64,000 bases of DNA from Allium sativum (taxonomy: Eukaryota > Streptophyta > Magnoliopsida > Asparagales > Amaryllidaceae): positions 568,214,577 through 568,278,576 of the forward strand of contig CM060915.1 in NCBI GenBank assembly GCA_030737875.1, in the 5' to 3' direction. The first letter of the stretch is position 1; each line of letters starts with the position of its first letter. Of this stretch, positions 14,057 through 23,546 are shown one piece after another. The position numbers were made by a program, and so were the translations under genes. Below the pieces are notes generated by a model. That model did not search any database, was not told where the DNA came from, and saw nothing but the letters and a program-made list of their open reading frames with translations.

Positions 14057-14070
14057 TTCTCCCCCACTTA
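14057..14070 (-). promoter_or_regulatory. Polypurine tract of A2
   Basis: The plus strand ttctcccccactta, directly beside the LTR, reads TAAGTGGGGGAGAA on the minus strand, the second-strand primer of the element. The adjoining GGACGAAAT-like block is shared with elements A, B and C. Confidence 0.85.
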
Positions 14071-15078
14071 AATCAATTTCGTCCTCGAAATCGAAGATGG
14101 AACTAAAGGTCGTTTACTTAACCAAATCAACCTTCATTGTACCTTAAGTTATTTAACTTTTCAGTTTCTAAGAACTTCCCAACTTCTCGAAATTTGACTA
14201 ATGCTTAAATTTTCAAAAAAATCGCAATAACCTCCTTTGTACGGATTGATCGGTAAAACTACAATTTGCCTCTATAGGCCCTCATTAATCAAAAAGAAAA
14301 ACCAAAAGCCAAATGGCTAGCCAATCGGCTCATAAAATTATCACACCTAATCAATACATTAAATACAGTAAACATGTCCAAAATAAATATATCCAATTCC
14401 AACTAATTTCAAATTGAGTTCAACATCGAGGTAAAATCTGACCTTACTCAATTCAAATTTTCAATCTAACATTAGTTTATAATTCCAACTTTATTTAACT
14501 TCACTTAAGTTAAATTTTGATTCATTTGATTCACTTTTATCTATTCAATCTATTTAACTTGTATTAGTTAAATTTATAGCTCAAATCATTTTCAAATACT
14601 TACTTAAATTAGTTTAAGTATATTTCGAAGTTTCAGTTGGAATTATACAGTCATCCCACTTTTGAAACTCAAAAATAAACACTAATGATGATCGATCAAT
14701 CAACAGAATTATCTTCCAGTGACTAGAATGTGATTCTATATCAATCCAGTATATTTGAAACTTCGTATATACATCGGCTAAGCGTATATATATATATATA
14801 TATCAAAATCTTCTTATACTCGATAGTCTAACCTCAATGTTAAATAAAATACTCAAACTCTTATTATAAGTTATAACCTTTCGAAAGTCAAATTCATATT
14901 ATTTTTATGAATACTCAAATTTTTTGTTTTCTATATATAATACTGTTTAAACTTGTTATAGGGCATCACTAACCATATATATATTGAGTTATTCTTATAG
15001 GATGTTACTAATCCTATTCCTGATAAATTATTTCATCTTGTTTTAATGCATCGTAACCCCAGACCTTTGTAAACCAAA

Positions 15079-15090
15079 GCTCCAATACCA
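15079..15090 (-). promoter_or_regulatory. Primer-binding site of A2 (initiator tRNA-Met)
   Basis: The minus strand reads TGGTATTGGAGC, the usual TGGTATCAGAGC with two changed bases, three bases or so inside the LTR end. The following AAAGCTTTGG-like stretch also matches the recent copies. Confidence 0.75.
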
Positions 15091-15092
15091 AC

Positions 15093-15184
15093 TATAACGA
15101 CCAGAAAATCCCTGCCTTTGGAATCGAACATAAGCCACACAGGTGCGATCCAAACGGCAGAAATCCTCAAATCATTATGGGATA
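15093..15184 (-). mobile_element. 5' LTR of A2, first piece, cut by CACTA insertion
   Basis: 92 bp that align with 8275-8366, the same end of the other LTR of this element, with about 18 mismatches by eye. The match breaks at gggata, where CACTA ends begin, and resumes at 58168 after the transposon. The high divergence marks A2 as an old insertion. Confidence 0.85.
15182..15184. repeat. Left TSD of CACTA element (ATA)
   Basis: 3-bp direct repeat, the size CACTA transposases make; matched at 58165-58167. Confidence 0.88.
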
Positions 15185-15993
15185 CACTACAAAAACATAT
15201 GGCTATTCCAATGGCTAATTGTCGTTGGCGGCTGTTGTAAGCCATCGGAAGTTGTTGGAATATAGTTCACGACTTCCAACGGCTTCTAATGGATCCCATG
15301 GATAATTTCCAATGGATTCCAACAGAAGAAACCATTGGAAACCGTTTGAAAACTATGACCATACTGCCGTTGGAAACCGTTGATTGCTACTGGAAATACT
15401 AAATGTTTTTTTTTTATAATAGCAAGCAGGCTACCTTCCAGCCTCCCCAATTCATTTCATTTCCAATCCACTTCCAACCAATTCCACATATATTCGACAC
15501 ATATATATACCAATAATGACACAAACAACCAAAATAAAACGCATAAATATCAATATATACAACAAAAACTATCTACACATCCAGAATACCATCAAAACAT
15601 GTCTACAAAGTATACCAATATATACAAACCATCAAAACACATCCAAACTTGTATCATCAAATTACATCAAAACAAAACACATCCCCAACCAAGCATCAAA
15701 ACTCATACCTCAAGCTGCATCATCGCTATGTTCTCCAGAAGCAGATGATGAAGGAACATCATCTTGATTATGCACATACTCTGCAACATTTTGATTCAAC
15801 TACTCAATCTGCATGCCTTGCACGCAATTCTGGTCCTGCAGCTGCTCAATCAACGCTCGCATCTCCTTAATTTTTTCCTTGTCTTGTGCATTCTTATCTT
15901 GTCGAACCTATAAATACAAGTATAGAAGAAAACGAACAAATGATACTTTTGGACATGCATGAATTGAAATCATAACAAAATGAGAGCAGGATG
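15185..15993. mobile_element. Left arm of CACTA element with subterminal repeats
   Basis: The first 200 bp hold about eight copies, in both orientations, of a decamer like ttccaaYggc or gccRttggaa (for example near 15206, 15268, 15306, 15340, 15366). Such arrays are the binding sites of the TnpA-like protein in this superfamily. The rest (15400-15993) is AT-rich; its frames lack any recognisable domain. The region ends at the TSD of the family-A array. Confidence 0.8.
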
Positions 15994-15998
15994 TATGT
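15994..15998. repeat. Left TSD of three-LTR array (TATGT)
   Basis: 5-bp duplication directly before TGTAATAACCC; matched at 37659-37663. Confidence 0.92.
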
Positions 15999-16910
15999 TG
16001 TAATAACCCGAAAATCTGGGCCAGTTTAAAATTTTTATTTTTGCAAATATAACGAATTTTCTATATTTAAAATAGATTATTTTAAATAATATCGACGAGA
16101 AATTTATTTTTGAATAGAATTCGACGTATATATTATACGCGTCGTCGTTAGAATATAAATATTTATATATAATTATAAATAGAATTGAAAATGGCGCGGT
16201 AGTTCGATAATTCGATTTCAAACTTCAATTGAATGTACCGGGTGCAAAACAAACCGGATTTTAGTGAAACCAAAAACATTAGGATCTAATTGATAATATC
16301 TTTCTAGCGGATGTAAGAAACTGAGATTTCACTTTAAAAATTGAGAGATATGTCCAGTTGAAAATTCTGAATAGTCGCTATGGAATTCAGGCCCTTAAAA
16401 ATGGACATTTTGCAAATGACCTCGGATTTCGACGAAACCAGTTTTGTTGGGTCCGTGATGTCAAGTTATTGCTAGGTTTCAAATTTCATAATTTTTCGAA
16501 TCAATATGTGAGCGTGGCAAAGGAAAACGCGTTTGACCAGTTTCAGTTGATTTTAATCGACGGGAAATTGGCCATTTTTCTAACGGTCTCAGAATTCGAC
16601 GAAACTAGTTTTGTTAGGACCGTATCGTCAATACGAAGCTAGAAAATATTTTTTTTGGAATTTTTCTAGTTAGTATGTGACCCCGGTAATTTGAAATGTA
16701 CGTTTAAAATTCAATATAGTGATTTAAATGCAAATTAAACGGAAACTGATTGTAACGATCAAATCAGCTTGCGATACATATCCCATTGTGTTCAGAATGG
16801 GGTTAATTAGCTAGGGGCGACAGTCGTTGGGCCTCGATTGGAGTTCGAATGAGAAGATAACTTTTCGGGAGGATAAATTAATTAAATAAATTAATTAATT
16901 AAAATAGAAA

Positions 16911-17410
16911 AGTCAACCCCCTCCTCGTATACCCTTTCCCCGATCCCCCTTTTCTCAGAAATCGAATACAAAAAAAAAAGGGAAAATCGCTCCCCACCCA
17001 GAATTCCCGTCGCCCCCTCGCCAGTGGCGATCGTCGCCTCTAACCTCGCCAAACCCCACGCCGCCAAGCCCTCCGCCTGCTCGAGATTCCCCGCCCCGTC
17101 TTCTGCCTCGACCAGCCTCGCACCTCAAACCCCAAGCTTGAAATCACCACCGCGAGTCCAGCCCTCCTCCCTCAACTCCGCCGTGCCTTCAGACTCCCCC
17201 CCCCCCCCCCCCCCCGAACGCCGGCGACCCTGCTCAGCTCCTCCCCGAAGATCCAGCGCGACCTAATTTCCCCCAATGCCCTAGCCCGCAATGCTTAAAC
17301 CCTGACTCCGCCGACCACCAAGGGAGGGCCCCACTCCGGCGCAGCAACCCCCGGCAGCCTCCAATCTCGCAAGAAACCCCCCCCCCCCTCTTCGACAGTG
17401 ATCCCTAGTT
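16911..17410 (+). promoter_or_regulatory. GC-rich leader-like block with poly-C tracts and splice-donor-like end
   Basis: About 500 bp of C-rich, CpG-rich sequence in an otherwise AT-rich LTR, ending in gaagaaaggtgagtttt, a strong match to a plant 5' splice site (AAG|GTGAGT, near 17418), with a second GTGAGT about 60 bp on. The block looks like a transcribed leader, perhaps a captured host 5' UTR/first exon. It has equivalents at 24465-24960 and 32040-32545, and at 3837-4112 on the other strand in A0. An open frame at 17024-17266 is proline-rich, and its frame depends on poly-C length, so I do not call it a gene. Confidence 0.45.
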
Positions 17411-18143
17411 CGAAGAAAGGTGAGTTTTATTTTCATGAATTTATTTATTTTCTTCCAGTTAAAAACTGAATTAAAAAGGTGAGTGATTACTTTTTCTTGT
17501 TCTTTTCCTTTATTATGAGATAATTAGAGTATATAAATTAGGAATAAAATCAGTTTTTAAAAATATATAAAGCAAGAATTTTTATAGTAACATAGAAAAG
17601 ATTTGATTTTATTTCATATGTGAAGTTGACGAGATAAGGTTTTTAGTAGATAAAGAAGACGATATTATTAAATAGAAAAGTCGAGATTTTTGAATATGAA
17701 AATGTCATACTTTTATAAGAAGTATAAAATACGTAGAGAATAAAAATATGATTTTCATATAGTAGCGGTAATAAAAATATAATTTTTATACTAGTGGCAT
17801 AATAAAAAAATATGATTTTTACTTATGTAGATTATTAAAAATATGGTTTTTATATTTTTAGAATAATAAAAATATGATTTTTATTTAATTAGAGTAATAA
17901 AAATATAACCTTTACGAATAGGGATGTGAAGTAAAAATACGATTTTTATCGATATGAATGTGAAGTAAAAATACGATTTTTAATATGAAGTTAAAGTTAT
18001 AAAAATACGATTTTAATATATTGAGTAGCGAAGTAAAATTCGGTTTTTACATATGTAGTGAAAGCGGACAACGAAGATGTCGAAAAGGCGAGAGCGAAGA
18101 AGATCTATATCGAAGTGGAGTCAGGATGTTTGGATAGCAATAT

Positions 18144-18191
18144 GTGAGAACTTCTCACCTTTCAATTTCTTTTTCTAGTTATATATATATA
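18144..18191 (+). promoter_or_regulatory. Possible LTR promoter: GTGAGAA-N-TTCTCAC palindrome plus TATA run
   Basis: GTGAGAACTTCTCAC (18144-18158) is a perfect 7+1+7 palindrome, followed 21 bp on by TATATATATATA (18180-18191). The palindrome is kept at 25691-25705 and 33269-33283, in A0 at 3183-3197 with a different centre base, and in old A2 at 12292-12305 as GTGAGATTTCTCAC. Retention in diverged copies hints at function; the promoter role is inferred. Confidence 0.35.
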
Positions 18192-19320
18192 CTAGGATGT
18201 AGACGGTGTTTAGTAGCACCCGACACCCGTCATCCACAGACCATGGATGGCTTGTTTGTTAAATTGTTTGGTTGTGTAGTTGATTAGTCTAATTGGTTTG
18301 AATTGAATTGTTTGGTGAAATGGAATGGATGTGATTGATGTGTGAATGGCGTGGGCCTTCACTAGACCGGGATAAGGCTAGGCCTCGTCCCGTTTCTAGT
18401 ATCGTGCCGTTATGCCGCCGAAATTTTCTAAAATATGTTAGAAAAACAAAAAATATCATTTTTATTGTGTAAATAAAATGAATAGAAATTCAAGTGTTGA
18501 AATAGAATATTTTATCGTTAAAAATATAATTTTTAACGTGAAAGTGAATAAATAAATATTTATAAACAAATCGGCCGATTTGTTTATATACACTGATTTG
18601 ACTGATATTGATTGGGTCGATAAATTTTACACATCGCCCAACTGCACAAATAAAATCTGTGTTTGATTGTTTGAAACCCCACACGGGTGTTGGGATGAAA
18701 TTTGATGTTCACTCATCCTGATTGATTAAATATGTCGATCGGTCAATTGACAGACTGTTATAAGCGTCAGATATCTATATTTGATGCTTATACAGTGTAG
18801 TGCACTTTGGTTGATGGTTGATTGTTTACTAATGCTATTATATACATGTGTTGTATGGAATCCATATAATTAACGTTATATGGTGATTGATTGTGCCTCA
18901 TTCCAATCAGGAAAATAACGAATATTATAAAAGCAAATTCATGTGAGGAATATAAAAATAGTTATGTGTTGACGATGTTCATGTGTTGAAAATATTCGTG
19001 TGTTGAGTAAAATATTTTAAATAATAAAAATTACATCTTTATCATATTTAAGATTAGAATCTACTTTACGGTGGAGTCTAATTAAAATCAAACGATAGAT
19101 ACCATAGTTTTATAAAATATTTTACATAACAAAAATAGTGAGGTGTTGACAGTACTCATGTGTTGAGATTAGTCGTGTGTTGAAAGAAATATAGATTCAT
19201 GTGTTGAATGGGATAAATATTCATTTGTTGGATAGAATAAAGGAGTTTTGAAAAATATAAAGCCGTGTTGATTAGAGATGCGTTATTTCGACGTGAACGA
19301 TATTTATATCGATTTTAAAC

Positions 19321-19450
19321 GATTTCGAAATGAATTGAATTGAAAACGATTTCGAAATGAATTGAATTGAAAACGATTTCGAAATGAATTGAATTGAAAA
19401 CGATTTCGAAATGAATTGAATTGCAAACGATTTCGAAATGAATTGAAAAC
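19321..19450 (+). repeat. 27-bp minisatellite, 4 units plus a 22-bp partial unit
   Basis: Units begin gatttcgaaatgaattgaat and repeat at exactly 27 bp. LTR 1 has one unit fewer than LTR 2 and LTR 3. Confidence 0.9.
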
Positions 19451-20895
19451 TAATTCAAATTGAATTGAAAGTGAATTGAAATGAATTCAAATTGAATTAA
19501 AATTTGAATTGAATAGAAATGAATTTTAAAACGAATTTATAAAGAAGAATTCAATTTTGGCTTTGAATGGAAATAGTGTTGAAATGGTTTTGAAACGAAG
19601 TTAAAACGATTTATAAAATTCGTTTTAAAAGGAAATCGACGAAATATATATATAATATATATATATATATTATATATATATAATGGCCTGAATAGAACGC
19701 GCTGCGCCGCGGTAGTTCGTGAATTTCGACCATTTATTTCAAACGGACATTGCGGGAGATCCGACCGTCGGATTCTCCTAAAACCGGAACCGTTGGGTTC
19801 GTATCGAAAAGAGCTTTCCAATGAATATTAGAAATTTGAAATCTAACGGTTGGATTTGGAATTATGTCCAAATCAAATTCGAAAAAGGTCGCTGTAAGTG
19901 CAGTTCGATGGCCGTTGTTGGAAATCGACTGTACGGGCCTTGATAAAATTATTAAAAATATCTATAATTTGTGTAAAATTATAATATGTGAATTGGAAAG
20001 ATTTGGGCTGGAAAATTCCACATTTGAAAAGATAAAAAAATAGATTTTTATCGAAATGAACTAGTTTTGAACTAGAATTGAAATCAATTTATTTTAGAAA
20101 TAAATAAATTGAATTTGAAAGTGATTTTGGAAAATAATCGATAATTTCCAATACGTGGATTGGACTGGAGCCGAATCGAAATTATCTTCGGGATATTTCG
20201 ATGTTGGATTTCGTGACTATACAAATATTGTTATGGGGATTTGAAAGATATTTTATATCGTTATTTCCAATACGATATTTGTTGGTTTCAGAATTTGATA
20301 TTGAATATAAGCCGATATATTTTCTATTCAGAGCCTTGTATTTAATATCAAATGTGATTTGGTTTGTCGTGAATCGTGTTTTTGATGACATTGGTTCTTT
20401 AACCCAGTTAAAGGCAGGATATTGATTTTTTGAAAAGATTAAAACTAAGTGGAGTTTTAATGAATCTTTAATTAGATTGAAAAGTGAATTGATAATTTAA
20501 ATTATCAAATCTGAAAAGTGATCGAGAGTGGAGTACCACCAGTTTTGCTCCAAAGCGATAGTTAAATCTTTAATTAGATTTGGACGTGAAATGGTAATTA
20601 ATTTTACCGATAACACCGTGGTGTTAGGAATGGAGTATCCCCAGTTTTGCTCCATAGGATATATAGGTTGGGATTGGGAAATAAAATAAATAATTACTTC
20701 GGTGTGGTTCTTTAATCCCGACTAGTTTGAATGATATCCAAAGGAAGATTATAGGATAAATTTAGAAGAATTTATCTTGGATAAAATTAATGGGAACATT
20801 TCCCTAAGAATGTGATTTTGTGAATAAAAGAATATTCTGAATTGGAATGAGGCGTTTGTTGTGTTTGTGTAACATTCGTTTAATTATATACGTGG

Positions 20896-20935
20896 GTTAT
20901 TCAGAAAGGCCGGGTTTATACCCATTCTGAATAAC
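20896..20935. other. Conserved stem-loop in family-A LTR
   Basis: GTTATTCAGAA and TTCTGAATAAC form an 11-bp perfect stem around an 18-nt spacer that itself contains gggtttataccc. The same element is found in LTR 2 near 28476-28515 and LTR 3, and in A0 (60-104), A2 (about 9970-10013) and A3 (about 55923-55966) with partly decayed arms. Confidence 0.6.
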
Positions 20936-22508
20936 TGATTCGACGAGATGTCGAAGATGAAGACGGTGGTTGAAGACCGGAAGTCTTCACATCGTTTGGG
21001 TGATTACTGATGATCTTGATTGGGCTGTACACCCAGGATGAGGGAAACAGTTGGTGATCGTCCAGACATACTTGGAGATGGATGGATATGCGAGGAAAGT
21101 GCCTCCGGTTTCGTTCAGACCCAGAACGAACTTGTAAATGGATTGTGTGTCTGACATTGGATTTTATTCTGTGTTGATTGATCTCTATTAAATATACATC
21201 TGTTTGGCGGCGGAGAATTTATTCTCTTGCTTAACGCCCTTCTCTGAGACGTACGAGCTCAGAGGTTGTATATCGATGGACATCAGTCGCATGGAATGAA
21301 TTGCCAGTGTGGCACGCGTAAGTGGCAATTGATCAAGGCTTCTGTTGAAAAGCAAAGTCTTGTGGTTGATGATCAAAGCACGGCCTGTGTGGCATAGCTT
21401 TGTGTATAACGTGAATTCGCGAGCCTCACACCTCGGTATGAGTCAAAAACGGGATAGTGACTGCAGGGAGAGCACGACATTTCTTTCTAGCTAGGGTGGT
21501 GTCAGTGACCTACCAGCCCTGACATTTATATACTTTTCACCTGTGTGGTTGTGGGAATGCGAGGCGCCTCGGATATAGGTCTGTAAGGACCGGGAAACGT
21601 GTGTTCAGGAATAATTAATCCTCAAAAGTAAGAGAGGACCGGCCCTGAAGATCCAAGGATCATAGTGGGGTCCTGGGACATTTGCTAGAGTGTCTCGAAT
21701 CGGAGAGGAGCTTGCCCCTTGCCTCGGCTCATGACGGAAATCCAATTTCCAATACGTGATAGTGCGGTTTTATTTGTAGAACCTAGTATGGCGACATAGT
21801 GGTATGGGTCATTCATGCCGCCTACGATTGATATTTATGATTGAAATTGTTTTGACACTATACACCTATAATAGTATCAAATAATGTGTTTTAAACGTAT
21901 CAAGCATGCTTTGGCTGTTATAAGGTAAAAACCCTATCCTCCGGCTTGCGTTGCATTGTGTGATGGGACCTGGGTCTTATAACAGCTTCATTTTTCTTTA
22001 TTTAGCATTGCGCTGTTTGTTTTACGCACTGGTATTCTTGGGAGGAAACCCGTTCCGTGTTATACGGCGTGGTCCCTTGATTTACCGAACTTTAAAATAA
22101 AGAATTATAACTGTTTTAGTTCTCACACCAGTCCCATGACTGACCTGGAGTTTATTGTTTTAACCTAAACTCTGGGTGCCCCTATTTTCCGCACGGGCAG
22201 CTAGTAGTTTTGGTTTTGCAGATTTATATTCACAGGGTCTTGATTAACAGTTGGAACGATGCTCGGAAAGCTCTGTATCCGTGTATCACTTCTAGTTGTG
22301 TTTTATATTATTTTTCCGCTGCTATGTAATTTATTGTAATCTCTGATATTTGTTGAATGTAATTTATTCATTTATACTCTGTATATTCTTGTATCTGATG
22401 GGATTGTTGTAATAACAATGAAATGTTCTTCCGTATGCGATCTATTTTGTCTTGTACTCAATTCTATCCGTGCTTTCCTTCACGGGGAAGTTACGGGTCG
22501 TTACATTT

Positions 22509-22520
22509 TGGTATCAGAGC
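22509..22520 (+). promoter_or_regulatory. Primer-binding site, initiator tRNA-Met
   Basis: TGGTATCAGAGC, complementary to the 3' end of plant initiator tRNA-Met, three bases after the LTR end. Confidence 0.93.
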
Positions 22521-23530
22521 TTTGGTTTACAGAGCTCGAGAACAAGGCACATTAGAACCATACGAAAGAATTCATCAGATATTGGATTAGCAACATCCAA
22601 TTAGAGTGACTCGTTAGAAATAGGATCAGTAGTATCCTAGAACGAGTGTGAAGAGTATATTTTTCAAATGAAAACAATTTTGTTTTGAAAATTTAAACCA
22701 TTTTATACGTATTTGAACTTTTATTTATTTTGAATGTGGACAATCTAGTATATAAAGGTTTTGCATATACGCGTCATGAACGTATATTCGAAGTTTTAAT
22801 ATATTAGATAGATATAGAGTCACACTCTAGTCACCCGGACATGGTCCTAATGATGAAGTATACCATCACCAGTATTTATTTTCGAGTGACGAAGGTATGA
22901 TATCTATATATTTCCATTAGACTGGTGTGAGAACCAAAACTAATATAGCTAGAATACATTGTTGTGAATTGGCATCAAAAACATGATTTCTGTATATATA
23001 TCAAAATTATGAATTTGAAACTCTAATTCACTAATTGATTGATGTTTGTGTTGTTTGTTTAATTGTTTGCCAATTTTTAGCCATTTAGCCTAATTGAAAC
23101 GAATATTGAATTGTATTGAAAATTGGTCGCATTTGCTTGCATATATATGTACTTACATTGAACAGGTCATAGCAAGGAGGCTAGAGCCAGAGAATAAAAT
23201 TTGTTTGCCCGACAAATAGGTGCATGTTTACTACATAATTTCCTGTTTTGTTTGGGTGATGATGATTTTGTGAGCCTATTGGCTAGCCGCTTGGCTTTTT
23301 CTTTTTCTTTTTGAGATCTGAAGGACCGGGGAAGCTATTTGAAATTCCCCGATGCTCCCGGTGCAGGGGAGGTTATGGCGAAATTTTTCGAAAATTTAGG
23401 GTGTTAGCCAAATTTTTGAAATTTTTGGAAATTCTCAGAAACTGAAAAGTTGGGGAATGGAAGCCAAATCGAACGAAGAGTTAATTAATCAAACCACTTT
23501 CTACTTTGTTCCTTTTCGGGGACGAAAAGT

Positions 23531-23546
23531 TTTAAGTGGAGGAGAT
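23531..23546 (+). promoter_or_regulatory. Polypurine tract 1
   Basis: tttaagtggaggagat directly before LTR 2, preceded by the GGGGACGAAA block shared with element B. Confidence 0.88.

Larger units (their letters stand above)
14057..15092 (-). mobile_element. Internal region of A2, non-coding
   Basis: 1036 bp between the two LTRs, almost the same length as the 1041-bp internal regions of the recent family-A elements. It shares with them the block around 14290-14330 (reverse complement of the 'gagcctattggctagccg' segment) and both priming sites. No gag or pol similarity was seen in any frame. This shows that the tiny non-coding internal region is an old trait of the family and not a recent deletion. 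Confidence 0.85.
15999..22505 (+). mobile_element. Family-A LTR 1
   Basis: Begins TGTAATAACCC and ends GGGTCGTTACA. Along it lie the conserved block 16352-16642, a GC-rich leader-like block at 16911-17410, AT-rich imperfect repeats at 17690-18060, a palindrome and TATA run at 18144-18191, a TGTTGA-rich stretch at 18960-19230, 27-bp repeats at 19321-19450, an AT microsatellite at 19643-19682, the stem-loop at 20896-20935 and a GC-richer 3' part. It differs from LTR 2 and LTR 3 by about a dozen private substitutions and by one fewer 27-bp unit. Confidence 0.93.
22506..23546 (+). mobile_element. Family-A internal region 1, non-coding
   Basis: 1041 bp from primer site to polypurine tract. No recognisable gag or pol in any frame. 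It differs from the second copy at only a few positions (for example the polypurine tract itself and the bases near 22848 and 23186). Confidence 0.9.

Noticed and set aside
16358..16642. 94-residue open frame identical in all three LTRs (also 23906-24190 and 31485-31769), with a longer relative on the minus strand at 4434-4784
   Set aside because: Between LTR 1 and A0 I count about twelve amino-acid changes against about three silent ones, the pattern expected without selection on protein. A2 and A3 copies are not open. It is treated as a conserved non-coding block.
17024..17266. Proline/serine-rich open frame in the GC-rich block (also 24572-24811 and 32152-32421)
   Set aside because: Its frame and C-terminus change with the length of a poly-C run; composition explains the open frame.
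18144..18158. Heat-shock element
   Set aside because: The palindrome has one base between GAA and TTC where the heat-shock consensus needs two.
20182..20425. Overlapping frames on both strands, repeated in LTR 2 and LTR 3
   Set aside because: Opposing frames over the same bases, short, no domain; they recur only because the LTRs are near-identical.
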